From Bacillus_AB infantis_B (GTDB lineage: Bacteria; Bacillota; Bacilli; Bacillales; Cytobacillaceae): a DNA stretch of 64,000 bases. This document shows positions 8,332-15,717 of this stretch, one piece after another. A program made the translations under genes and the position numbers. The notes below the pieces were generated by a model. That model did not search any database, was not told where the DNA came from, and saw only the letters and a program-made list of their open reading frames with translations. Position 1 is the first letter of the stretch. Each line of letters starts with the position of its first letter. The stretch spans positions 124,001 to 188,000 of the forward strand of contig NZ_VTER01000002.1 in NCBI RefSeq assembly GCF_008180445.1. The letters run 5' to 3'.

Positions 8332-8661
8332 ATGTTAAAAAGAGCGATGGTTGTTTCCGGTCTTGTACTCAGCTTGGCAGCCTGCGGCGGCGGTGACGAA
8401 GAAAGCAGCGGCGAAAGCAATGGAGGCGGCGGTGAGGTAGATACGGCAGCTGCAGAGGAAACCTTCCAGCAGAGCTGCGCATCCTGCCATGGCGGAGATC
8501 TAAGCGGCGGAGCGGGACCAGCCCTGGAGAATGTAGGCAGTGAACACAGCGAAGAAGAAATCCGCACTAAGATTGAAGAAGGCGGCGGCGGAATGCCGGC
8601 AAACCTGATTGAAGGCGAAGAAGCAGACAATGTTGCAGCTTGGCTGGCAGAGAAAAAGTAA
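8332..8661 (+). CDS. Membrane-anchored cytochrome c lipoprotein (c-551 type)
   Basis: This 109-aa protein has a lipoprotein leader ending LSLAAC near residue 19, then a Ser/Gly/Glu linker and one class-I c-type domain. Haem attachment is CASCH at about residues 50-54, and the distal methionine is in GGGGMPA. It resembles B. subtilis CccB/cytochrome c-551. The start at 8332 follows AGGGAGAT. Because it is divergent from the Tat-exported dehydrogenase operon, it probably accepts electrons from that enzyme on the outer membrane face; this is inference from context. Confidence 0.9.
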   Translation: MLKRAMVVSGLVLSLAACGGGDEESSGESNGGGGEVDTAAAEETFQQSCASCHGGDLSGGAGPALENVGSEHSEEEIRTKIEEGGGGMPANLIEGEEADNVAAWLAEKK

Positions 8662-8680
8662 TATATTGTCATGAAAAAAA

Positions 8681-8710
8681 GCTGGCGTTCCGGGAAGGAG
8701 GCCAGCTTTT
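8681..8710 (+). terminator. Terminator after cytochrome c gene
   Basis: GCTGGC pairs with GCCAGC around a long loop, followed by TTTT. Confidence 0.6.
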
Positions 8711-8730
8711 ATGGTGGTTTTTTACAAAAT

Positions 8731-8762
8731 AAAAAAGGCAGGCCATCCAGCCTGCCTTTTTT
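8731..8762. terminator. Bidirectional hairpin terminator
   Basis: AAAAAAGGCAGG pairs with CCTGCCTTTTTT. The remaining stretch to 9003 (about 240 nt) shows no gene or clear signal. Confidence 0.75.
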
Positions 8763-9003
8763 CTCAGCACTTCAACTTACATGGGGGAAATCGGTTCTAA
8801 GTATATCGGTTATATACTGTAGTGCCTTTTGTCCTCCTTGCAAAATCCGTGCCTTTTGCATCGCCAATGCCTAACGGTGAAGTCGCTGTTAACTTTTTCA
8901 TCGTTTACCAGTCCCTTCTGTTTTGTTATTGGCTTTGCATTATACATTTACCCGGGTGTACAAGATTAAAACATTTAAACTCCGGAAATAGCTGGAAATC
9001 AAT

Positions 9004-9738
9004 CTAACCGCCGAAGCTGTTGATCATAACGAGCATGGTCACAAGGCCAAGGATGAAGGAATAGGTAGAGAACCGCTCGTTTCCATCCCCATGGCTTTCC
9101 GGTATTAATTCTTTGTAGATGATGAACAGCATCGCCCCGGCTGCAAAGCTCAGCCCATAAGGGACAAGGCCCTCGATATTGCGGGAGAGGAAGTAGCCGA
9201 TAATGGCTGTCACGATTTCTACCATCCCGGTCAGTGTGGCAACGCCCAAAGCCTTCCATCTGGAAATATTCTGATTGACGAGAAAAAGAGCAACCAGAAA
9301 TCCTTCCGGCGCATTCTGCAGGCCGATGGCAAATGCGATCAGCGGACCAAGCTCCCCGCCGTCAGATGCATAGCTGACACCGACCGACAAACCCTCGGGA
9401 AGATTATGGAGTGTGATGGCCGCGACAATCAGCACGGCCTTTTGCTCCAGTTTCATATTCAGCTTGGTATGCTCCAGGTCGATATGCGGTGTATGCTTTT
9501 CCAGAAAGTTCAGCACAAACGTCCCCAGCAGGAGACCGATGGTCAGAACAATCATATTGGAGGATTCAAGCGCCTGCGGTATCAAACTGAAGGTGGACGC
9601 CGCCATCATGATGCCTGCCGTATAGGCCAATAAGACATCCCGCCACTTGTGTGTAACGCTTTTGAAAAAAAGGATCGGAATCGCACCGGCCCCTGTTGCC
9701 ATGGCAGAAAGAATGCTGCCGATAATTGCCTCTTGCAT
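9004..9738 (-). CDS. ZIP family metal (zinc/iron-type) transporter
   Basis: This 244-aa integral membrane protein takes divalent metal into the cytoplasm. Eight hydrophobic segments are visible. The binuclear metal-site helices carry HNLPEGLSVGVSYASD (helix 4) and GLQNAPEGFLVA (helix 5), the defining H-N-x-P-E-G and N-x-P-E-G pair of the GufA/ZIP branch. The start at 9738 is chosen for AGGGGG just upstream; in-frame codons further up have no site. The promoter region contains a 23-bp inverted repeat at 9782-9804 that may bind a metal regulator. Metal specificity is not decided by sequence. Confidence 0.92.
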   Translation of the reverse strand: MQEAIIGSILSAMATGAGAIPILFFKSVTHKWRDVLLAYTAGIMMAASTFSLIPQALESSNMIVLTIGLLLGTFVLNFLEKHTPHIDLEHTKLNMKLEQKAVLIVAAITLHNLPEGLSVGVSYASDGGELGPLIAFAIGLQNAPEGFLVALFLVNQNISRWKALGVATLTGMVEIVTAIIGYFLSRNIEGLVPYGLSFAAGAMLFIIYKELIPESHGDGNERFSTYSFILGLVTMLVMINSFGG

Positions 9739-9781
9739 GATAAGCCCCCTGATTTTTGCCAGACTGAAAATATGCAGACGA

Positions 9782-9804
9782 TTAACACAGATAATTTGTG
9801 TTAA
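9782..9804. promoter_or_regulatory. Inverted repeat in ZIP promoter (candidate operator)
   Basis: TTAACACA and TGTGTTAA are perfect 8-bp arms separated by 7 bp, 44 nt before the ZIP start codon. It does not match the Fur, Zur, PerR or MntR boxes I know. Confidence 0.5.
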
Positions 9805-10190
9805 GTATACAGCCAACTATGAGGCAAATAAAGCGTTTTGTTCGGTCATGCACAAAATTTGCTTTTGGGCAAAAAAAATAACGCCCTCCAAGTGTGGTAA
9901 CGGGTTTACTTCAGAGGTGCAAACATTATAAAACACATAGGAAAACGTACTTGAATTCACAATATAATCTATAGTGCGTTTTTATTGATATATCAATATA
10001 TTTGAGAGTTTAAGTCATTCACTTTTTCCCAATTCACAAATCAAATCACTGTATATAATGATTATTGGAGGATGTGTGAAATTTTTTTGTGATTTAGTGA
10101 GTGAATTATGTGCAATTTCGAAGATTACTGGATATTTATGTTAAAGTGATATTAGAAATATATCAGCGATTGTGAAAAGATTTACTTATG

Positions 10191-10214
10191 CTAATGGGGC
10201 AGGTTAATTTTAAG
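10191..10214 (+). repeat. Leader repeat copy 1
   Basis: CTAATGGGGCAGGTTAATTT matches the island's leader consensus TAACGGGGCAGGTTAGTTGA. It lies 49 nt before the start of the next gene. The 450 bases before it are AT-rich without a gene. Confidence 0.7.
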
Positions 10215-10239
10215 TAAAAAGTCAACGAAGGTGGATTTT

Positions 10240-10689
10240 ATGGACTCTAACTATAAATGTTTTATTGATATCCGTTTTAGTGGTGGAGATATTCAATTTG
10301 ACGTTTCGAGCGATACACAGATATTTAGTTTTAAATCAGGTATAGGTTTTGTAGCAATCCCACATTTTTTATCAACTCTCTCTTCCTTATATAAAGGAGA
10401 GCTCAGTGAGATAGAAATGGATTGTCATGGAAACCTTGATTACTATATATTTTCCAGTGATGGTACAAATCTTTTTATTGAACATATAAGCCATTATCCA
10501 GATGGAGTATTTAAATATCACTTTAAGCTAAAAGAGTATATTGAAGCTATTTATACAGAATTTCACAAGTATCTGCAACAACTTGAAAAAGAAGGGGTAT
10601 TACCTTTAAAAACTCAAGAATTTGCTCATCCGCTAGGTGATAATGTATTAAATGCTTTTTATGAGTTTTCATCAGTTTTAAAACGTTAA
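10240..10689 (+). CDS. Hypothetical cytosolic protein
   Basis: This is a 149-aa protein with no signal peptide or membrane helix. It is strand-rich in the first half (CFIDIRFSGGDIQFDVSS) and ends with a helical C-terminus (LKEYIEAIYTEFHKYLQQLEK). The ATG at 10240 follows AAGGTGG. I do not recognise the family; the size and acidic single-domain form would fit an immunity-type protein, but nothing in the neighbourhood supports that. It is the first single-gene unit of the AT-rich island and is followed by a diverged copy of the island repeat. Confidence 0.6.
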   Translation: MDSNYKCFIDIRFSGGDIQFDVSSDTQIFSFKSGIGFVAIPHFLSTLSSLYKGELSEIEMDCHGNLDYYIFSSDGTNLFIEHISHYPDGVFKYHFKLKEYIEAIYTEFHKYLQQLEKEGVLPLKTQEFAHPLGDNVLNAFYEFSSVLKR

Positions 10690-10726
10690 TTTTATAAAGT
10701 AGATACGTTGTTTAACTAGCGGAGGC

Positions 10727-10792
10727 TAATCTTCCAGAGCAGCTGCCTAATGTGCAGTAAATGACTAACAGGTCAGGTTAGTTCAAGAAAAG
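10727..10792 (+). repeat. Island repeat copy 2 (diverged type A module plus leader)
   Basis: GGCTAATCTTCCAGAGCAGC corresponds to the type A module, and ACTAACAGGTCAGGTTAGTT corresponds to the leader; both are degraded relative to the consensus. Confidence 0.6.
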
Positions 10793-10850
10793 TAGCAGGA
10801 AAATAAGGGAATGAAATAAAATATTTATTTTGTATGAAGGAGGGGATGAA

Positions 10851-11409
10851 ATGATTTATTTATCATATGGTACCTAACCAGATGGTTGGAGACAAACTTG
10901 TACCGCTAAACTCATTAAAAATAACTCATCCAGATTTGTATGAAAAATACACTGAAAAGTATTTGAATCACCCAGAAAGAAGTAAACTACTGCAAAGAAG
11001 GATACCTAAGTTAAACTGTCTGTGGAATGATGTGATTCATTTCTTACCTTTACATCCCTACTTTGTTTTTAACGCTCTTTCTAATCTGGGAATTAAGACA
11101 AAAGAAAATATAACTTTTTATAAAATTCCTATTGAGTTATTAGCCCATAACAAAAATGCTATTTATTATTATTCTAAAGAGAGATACAAAGGTCCTTCGG
11201 CAGGGATTGTTGCTGAAGAAATGGAGTTTCTGAATATCCAAGCTTATCAAGAGCTTCAAGAAATTCCAACTGATACTTTGGATTATTATAAAAAAGAAAA
11301 TGAGAAGGGTAACAAGTTCGGTCTCTTTCATTTTATTCCTCATATATTGAGCTTAGGAGAGGTTGAAGTAAAGGATATTGAGATTCTAGCTTGGAATCTA
11401 CTTGAATAA
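10851..11409 (+). pseudogene. Hypothetical protein, probable frameshift after codon 5
   Basis: A well-spaced AAGGAGGGG precedes the ATG at 10851, but that frame reads MIYLSYGT and stops at once. The long frame begins at 10867 (MVPNQMVGDKLVPLN) with no ribosome site of its own. Joining the two would give a protein starting MIYLS..MVPNQ, so a small indel near 10863 is likely. The 180-residue body contains IPKLNCLWNDVIHFLPLHP and ends HFIPHILSLGEVEV. I know proteins of this general pattern only as uncharacterised Bacillus proteins. If 10867 is used as a start, the gene may still be expressed weakly. Confidence 0.55.
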
Positions 11410-11471
11410 TGATATACCACCATTAGCTAGTGGGACTGTTGGTGTGACAAGCGGTTAATTTAAATATTTCC

Positions 11472-11503
11472 ACTAAAAAAAGTGCACTACTTCACTTTTT
11501 AGT
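11472..11503. terminator. Bidirectional terminator
   Basis: ACTAAAAA..GTG pairs with CAC..TTTTTAGT between convergent genes. Confidence 0.65.
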
Positions 11504-11540
11504 AAAGCTCTGCACTTTATTGCAATGGATAAAGTAACTC

Positions 11541-12179
11541 TTATATGCTTATATGGGTAATAATCCACTTTTTATCTTCAATTTTACATTTTACACTAAC
11601 GCTTTTATTAAGGATCTTATCAAACCATAAAACTGCAATTTCTTGATTGCTTAATTTTTCAACTGATATCCCATCTGCTTTAATAATATTTGTCATAGTT
11701 ATTTCTACTGGTTTCCCTGCAATAAGTTTATTGTAAGCTTCTTCTGACTTTATATCTTTATCTTTTAACAAAGCTACAGCATCTACCATTTCGGCTAGAG
11801 CATATGAACTAAAGTACCTCGATAATAATTCATTAACTTCATTAGGTGAATCTACACCAGACGTATTACTTCGGTTTTTATCAATTAAAATTCTGACCTT
11901 TTCAATGCTGACACTAATATCATTCTCAATTTTTTGATCTTTAAAAAGGGAGGCTCTTTCGTAAGAAAGGTATCCGAAGATTAGACTAAAGGTTAGTAAT
12001 AAAGTAGCTGCATATGCAAGCGTAGTGGTGGTTCGTGATCTCCACTTATTCTGTCGCTGCTTTAAGTCTGGTTCAGCTGCCTCAGATGCTTCACTAATTA
12101 TTTGTTTTAATTTATTCTCTTTTAATTTGTGGGTTGGAAACTTTGATGAAAGACCAAATTCTTTCTCAAATTGATTCAC
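11541..12179 (-). CDS. Membrane anti-sigma factor-like protein (partner of the ECF sigma)
   Basis: This 212-aa protein has a cytoplasmic N-terminus (about 45 residues), one membrane helix (TLAYAATLLLTFSLIFGYL) and an extracytoplasmic domain of about 140 residues. The GTG at 12179 is preferred because AAAGGGAGTG precedes it by six bases. It overlaps the end of the sigma gene by 14 nt, so translation is probably coupled. Gene order and topology are those of an ECF anti-sigma factor. There is no zinc-binding HxxxCxxC motif, so it is not a ZAS-type anti-sigma. The role is inferred from context. Confidence 0.65.
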   Translation of the reverse strand: MNQFEKEFGLSSKFPTHKLKENKLKQIISEASEAAEPDLKQRQNKWRSRTTTTLAYAATLLLTFSLIFGYLSYERASLFKDQKIENDISVSIEKVRILIDKNRSNTSGVDSPNEVNELLSRYFSSYALAEMVDAVALLKDKDIKSEEAYNKLIAGKPVEITMTNIIKADGISVEKLSNQEIAVLWFDKILNKSVSVKCKIEDKKWIITHISI

Positions 12180-12678
12180 CGAGTTCACTCCCTTTTAAAT
12201 AGGAATCCTTTAATTTCTTTTTGGCCCTATGAAATGTAAGGTTCACATTTTGTTCAGTCCAACCGGTAATAAAAGCTGTTTCGTTTACGCTTAGCTCAAT
12301 TATGCCTCTAAAAATAATTATTTCTCTGTACTTTTCGGGAAGTTTATTTATCTGCCTGTAAAGTTCAGCAACATCTTCATTAATAATGAGTAACTCCTCG
12401 GGAGTATTGTGATAATTTCGAAAAATGGACTTGCTGAATATTGATTTAAGCAGGTTCCTTCGTCTAGAAAGATCAATAGCACAATTTCTTGCAATCTTTA
12501 TCAACCATGTTTTGGGATTAGCATTTCCTTTGAAATAATCCAGGTTCTTATAAGCTTTAATAAATACATCCTGTAGAATATCCTCTGCTTCATTTTTATT
12601 TGTATAATAAATGAGGAAATTATAAATATCGTCTGCATAAAGTGAATACCACTCTTCAATAATTTTGTGGTGTTCCAT
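12166..12678 (-). CDS. ECF-type RNA polymerase sigma factor
   Basis: This 170-aa protein redirects RNA polymerase. Region 2 spans about residues 8-75: LYADDIYNFLIYYTNKNEAE, then DILQDVFIKAY and PKTWLIKIARNCAIDLSRR. Region 4 spans about 105-160 and contains PEKYREIIIFRGI and the helix-turn-helix LSVNETAFITGWTEQNVNLT. The ATG at 12678 follows AAAGGGGGAAAGTG. It is cotranscribed with the membrane protein downstream. An ECF-type promoter (TGAAAT, 16 bp, CGTC) lies just upstream, which predicts autoregulation. The inducing signal is unknown. Confidence 0.92.
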   Translation of the reverse strand: MEHHKIIEEWYSLYADDIYNFLIYYTNKNEAEDILQDVFIKAYKNLDYFKGNANPKTWLIKIARNCAIDLSRRRNLLKSIFSKSIFRNYHNTPEELLIINEDVAELYRQINKLPEKYREIIIFRGIIELSVNETAFITGWTEQNVNLTFHRAKKKLKDSYLKGSELGESI

Positions 12679-12705
12679 CACTTTCCCCCTTTCTTTTGTT
12701 TTATA

Positions 12706-12731
12706 GACGTCTGAGGAATGGATTTATTTCA
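12706..12731 (-). promoter_or_regulatory. ECF-type autoregulatory promoter
   Basis: On the minus strand TGAAAT, a 16-bp spacer and CGTC match the -35 (TGAAAC) and -10 (CGTC) of Bacillus ECF sigma promoters. The site is 28 nt upstream of the sigma start. Confidence 0.65.
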
Positions 12732-12978
12732 AGAATTTAACTAAAAATTTCAATACGAGTGGAAAGAATCTTAAGAAGTAAAGATATTTAATTAGAGTTC
12801 ATACTTTAAATAAAAGGATAGCAGTTTTCTTAGCTTTTTGTTTCCGGCTGGTGGATGCCTGGCCTTGTATAGCACTTTTTCCAATAGGCCTGTGTGTTTC
12901 TGCTGATAAAGATTCAAGCTGCAAAACAAGGCAGATTTCTTGTTTTAAAAGGGACAGCATTCCTGTAATAAAGCTAAG

Positions 12979-13095
12979 TTTGTGAACCAATGAACTTAAA
13001 CAAACGGATGCTTATGTTCCAAATAGCTGCCAAACTCCAAACTAGGCAGCTATTCTTATATGACTAACGGGGCAGGTTAGCTTAAAAAGAAGTCA
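12979..13095 (+). repeat. Island repeat copy 3 (type A module plus leader)
   Basis: It contains TGAACTTAAACAAACGGATG, then CTTATGTTCC, a hairpin TAGCTGCC..GGCAGCTA and ACTAACGGGGCAGGTTAGCT. It ends 48 nt before the next start codon. Apart from it, the 464-nt gap 12679-13142 holds only the ECF promoter. Confidence 0.85.
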
Positions 13096-13142
13096 TAAAT
13101 AAAGAAACATTGGTAAGGGCAGACTTACATTGAGGTGTATAT

Positions 13143-13673
13143 ATGAAAAGACAACTAGGAATATTATTCGTTTTTTGCTTTATGATACTTGCTGCTGCCA
13201 ATCATACTAAAGCCCTTGAAGTACCCCATAAAGAGGAAATCAAATATAACCATAACAGTATGACTATTTCCGAAATTAAAAAGCACGTTCCTTTTAATGT
13301 CATTGTACCTGAATATGTACCAGACGATTGGACACTAGAAATCAAAACTTACCCTTGGGGAACAAAGACCGATTTCACCAGCTTTAGTCTGCATTATATG
13401 GATAGAAATGATGAAAAAATGTTGGTTAGCATTACTCAAAAGAAGAGTATAGCTAAACAAACAAAAAAGTATATCCCTAATGCCAAAACAATATCGATAA
13501 ATGGACATTTAGGCAGATTAACTAAATGGGGTAATGACGGTGAAGTTGACCGTAAAGGAGAAATTATTACTGGAGGATTACTTCAATGGTCGCAAAAAGG
13601 AACTGATATTGAAATACATAGTTCAAGGATACCAATGGAGAAGATGGTGGAGATTGCACGTTCAATGAAATAA
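13143..13673 (+). CDS. Secreted DUF4367-like protein
   Basis: This 176-aa protein has a Sec signal peptide (residues 1-24, LGILFVFCFMILAAAN followed by HTKALE) and one extracytoplasmic domain. 'HVPFNVIVPEYVPDDWTLEI' at about residues 50-69 is the entry motif of DUF4367-like domains, and 'IPMEKMVEIARSM' is the closing helix. The start follows a TGAGGTG site. It is a one-gene unit preceded by leader repeat copy 3 and followed by a type B terminator module. Function is unknown; such domains often occur on anti-sigma or stress-linked envelope proteins. Confidence 0.7.
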   Translation: MKRQLGILFVFCFMILAAANHTKALEVPHKEEIKYNHNSMTISEIKKHVPFNVIVPEYVPDDWTLEIKTYPWGTKTDFTSFSLHYMDRNDEKMLVSITQKKSIAKQTKKYIPNAKTISINGHLGRLTKWGNDGEVDRKGEIITGGLLQWSQKGTDIEIHSSRIPMEKMVEIARSMK

Positions 13674-13690
13674 TCATTAAAAGCAAAATA

Positions 13691-13772
13691 AGCAAGAGCG
13701 TTAGTCTAAGTAGGACTGACGCTTTTTTTTTTGTGGGATTCCATATTAATCCAAAGGGGCAAGTGTGTTTTA
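13691..13772 (+). repeat. Island repeat copy 4 (type B terminator plus diverged leader)
   Basis: GCGTTAGTC..GGACTGACGC followed by a ten-T run is the type B hairpin. ATCCAAAGGGGCAAGTGTGT at 13748 is a diverged leader. Confidence 0.7.
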
Positions 13773-13912
13773 GTAAATTTTCATGTAAATAAATCTAATC
13801 TTTCTTGCAGCTCAAACGGTAAAAAATGAAGACTTTCAATTATTTTATGTTGAAAAGGATGTAATCAGCAATCCTGGACATGATATCCCTAAATTGATTA
13901 AGGGGGATACAA

Positions 13913-14455
13913 ATGAGATCTCATTTACTTTGTATTATAAGTGCCTTAACCCTTGGATTGAGCACCGCTCCTGCATATGCTGCCCAGGAAGACAAACCTC
14001 AACCTTTAGAAGAAGTATACCCTCAGCTCGGGTATAAACCGGTTGAGGAGGCAGTAAGGGAGTTTGAAGAGCATTTCAAGGAAGACTTAAAGCTGCCAAC
14101 AAGATTGCCGCCTATACCTTTCACCCACATTTTTGGAAGGTTTTATGAGGACAAACAATACGGCATTAATGATGGCTTAGAAATAGAGTTTATAAATGAA
14201 GACCAGGGTCAGAATCATTTTAATATTGATATAAGACCTTTAAAGAATAAGATTAACTTCAGGACTAAAGGTGGTCAAAAAATATACAGACTTCAAAATG
14301 GAGAAGAAGCTATTTACATTGTTGACAGGAACCATACATTGCTTGTCTTTGAAAGGGATAATTGGCAATACATGTTCGGGGTCTCAAAGAGGATTGCCAA
14401 TAAAGTACCACCAGAAATGTTAGTTTCGATTGCTAACTCAACTTTTCTAGACTAA
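13913..14455 (+). CDS. Secreted hypothetical protein
   Basis: This 180-aa protein has a signal peptide ending near residue 24 (ALTLGLSTAPAYAA). The mature domain has 'LKLPTRLPPIPFTHIFGRFY' (about 62-81) and ends 'VPPEMLVSIANSTF', the same strand-rich plan and closing helix as the DUF4367-like proteins at 1720 and 13143. The start has AAGGGGGAT upstream. It is a one-gene unit in the island, and I do not know its role. Confidence 0.65.
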   Translation: MRSHLLCIISALTLGLSTAPAYAAQEDKPQPLEEVYPQLGYKPVEEAVREFEEHFKEDLKLPTRLPPIPFTHIFGRFYEDKQYGINDGLEIEFINEDQGQNHFNIDIRPLKNKINFRTKGGQKIYRLQNGEEAIYIVDRNHTLLVFERDNWQYMFGVSKRIANKVPPEMLVSIANSTFLD

Positions 14456-14537
14456 TAAGACCTCTTTGTTATAAATAGCAATCACCAAAAAAGAACACTT
14501 CTTTTCTTGGTGATTTGCCATTTTAAAGTGATATTTA

Positions 14538-14635
14538 GTTTGTGAAACTAACGAGTGCCTGTGTCTTAATGAAGCTGTCATTAACATTAGGCGGTTTTTT
14601 GTTATTCTATAAAAGGAGCAGGATTGTTGAAGACT
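14538..14635 (+). repeat. Island repeat copy 5 (diverged)
   Basis: AGTTTGTGAAACTAACGAGT is followed by GGCGGTTTTTTG and ATAAAAGGAGCAGGATTGTT, a degraded leader. No gene is seen in 14456-14818. Confidence 0.55.
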
Positions 14636-14818
14636 GCTGTTTATACTCTTCCATGAACAACTGGTTCAAAATATTGAGGAGTTATAAACAGTAGGCATAC
14701 TAATCTAAGATCATTTTTAAGTGTCTGGAGACTCATTCTTTATATCTAACGTGTTAAATATTGTAATATCCGCTAATATATAATGTATGCCATCTGGAGA
14801 AAACATTTAGGGGGATTT

Positions 14819-15616
14819 ATGATTTTAGGAATAAAGTTTAATAAAAATCTAATGGATTACATACTGAATAAACTAGCAGCCCTTGGTTTACTAGTATTTG
14901 TTATGTGTTTGTATATCATTTTGGCAACTGGATTTGATTTGTATGAGTTTAGCGAAAATTTATTAAATATTAAGATCTGGGGTTTGACATGCGGATATGC
15001 ACTAATGACGACATTGCTAATTGATTTAGTAACATTTAAATGGATAGAGATCAAATACCATATGAGAGTCCTATTGCACTGTTTAGCAGGATTTCTTGTG
15101 TTTTTTCTAATTATGGGTGTTAATTTGTTTTCCGTGATTGCTGGAAGTGTTGGTGCATTATGTGCATTTATCTATATCTTTGGCTCCTCCCTATTAAAGA
15201 AAAGAAAACAATTAGTATGGATTTTTCTTTTAGTTTTCCCTTTAATGCTCTGTATAAGATTGTTTGATTTTACTATTAAAGAAGGTTGGACTGAAGAGAA
15301 AACAAATTCAAATTTTTCCCCAGAGTTTGAGCGTTTTAATGGGAAAAATGAGATTCCAATATTTTTAAATAAGGGAGAGGTAGTAACGTTTTATATATCA
15401 TTTGAGCAACTAAATGGAGGTGGATATGGATATCATATTTTAGATGAGAATGGTGAGTATGTGGGGGTGACAGAACTAGAAGATACGTCTGAGGAATATA
15501 GAGGCATTGATACGAATACAATCCAGTTTAATGCAGAAAAAGCAGGTGTATATATGTTAATTGTCACAGGTGATAACTTGAAGGGGAATATCGACATAAA
15601 GTGGGAAATAAAATAA
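14819..15616 (+). CDS. Membrane protein with C-terminal extracytoplasmic beta domain
   Basis: This 265-aa protein has about five hydrophobic helices in residues 10-150 (LAALGLLVFVMCLYIILATG, ALMTTLLIDLVTF, LLHCLAGFLVFFLIMGVN, SVGALCAFIYIFGS, LVWIFLLVFPLML). They are followed by a domain of about 100 residues with glycine-rich strands, GGGYGYHILDENGEYVGV and AEKAGVYMLIVTGDNLKG, resembling the pre-peptidase/beta-sandwich style. The ATG at 14819 is placed by AGGGGGATTT. I do not recognise the family. Confidence 0.6.
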   Translation: MILGIKFNKNLMDYILNKLAALGLLVFVMCLYIILATGFDLYEFSENLLNIKIWGLTCGYALMTTLLIDLVTFKWIEIKYHMRVLLHCLAGFLVFFLIMGVNLFSVIAGSVGALCAFIYIFGSSLLKKRKQLVWIFLLVFPLMLCIRLFDFTIKEGWTEEKTNSNFSPEFERFNGKNEIPIFLNKGEVVTFYISFEQLNGGGYGYHILDENGEYVGVTELEDTSEEYRGIDTNTIQFNAEKAGVYMLIVTGDNLKGNIDIKWEIK

Positions 15617-15634
15617 TGTTCATTTGTTAATCCA

Positions 15635-15660
15635 CAAACGGGGCAGGTTTATTGAAGAAG
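15635..15660 (+). repeat. Leader repeat copy 6
   Basis: ACAAACGGGGCAGGTTTATT followed by GAAGAAGGATT, 83 nt upstream of the S41 protease gene. Confidence 0.75.
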
Positions 15661-15717
15661 GATTATTAAGATGTCTCTCGAACTTTAAAATTATCCGGAC
15701 CAAAATGAGGAGGAGTA

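Noticed and set aside
8052..8672. Minus-strand Ser/Pro-rich frame over the cytochrome c gene
   Set aside because: It is antisense to a clear haem protein with CxxCH and lipobox; low-complexity composition comes from Gly/Ser/Glu codons.
12799..12990. 63-aa minus-strand frame between the ECF sigma gene and the repeat
   Set aside because: No ribosome site, no domain pattern, and it overlaps the left part of an island repeat.
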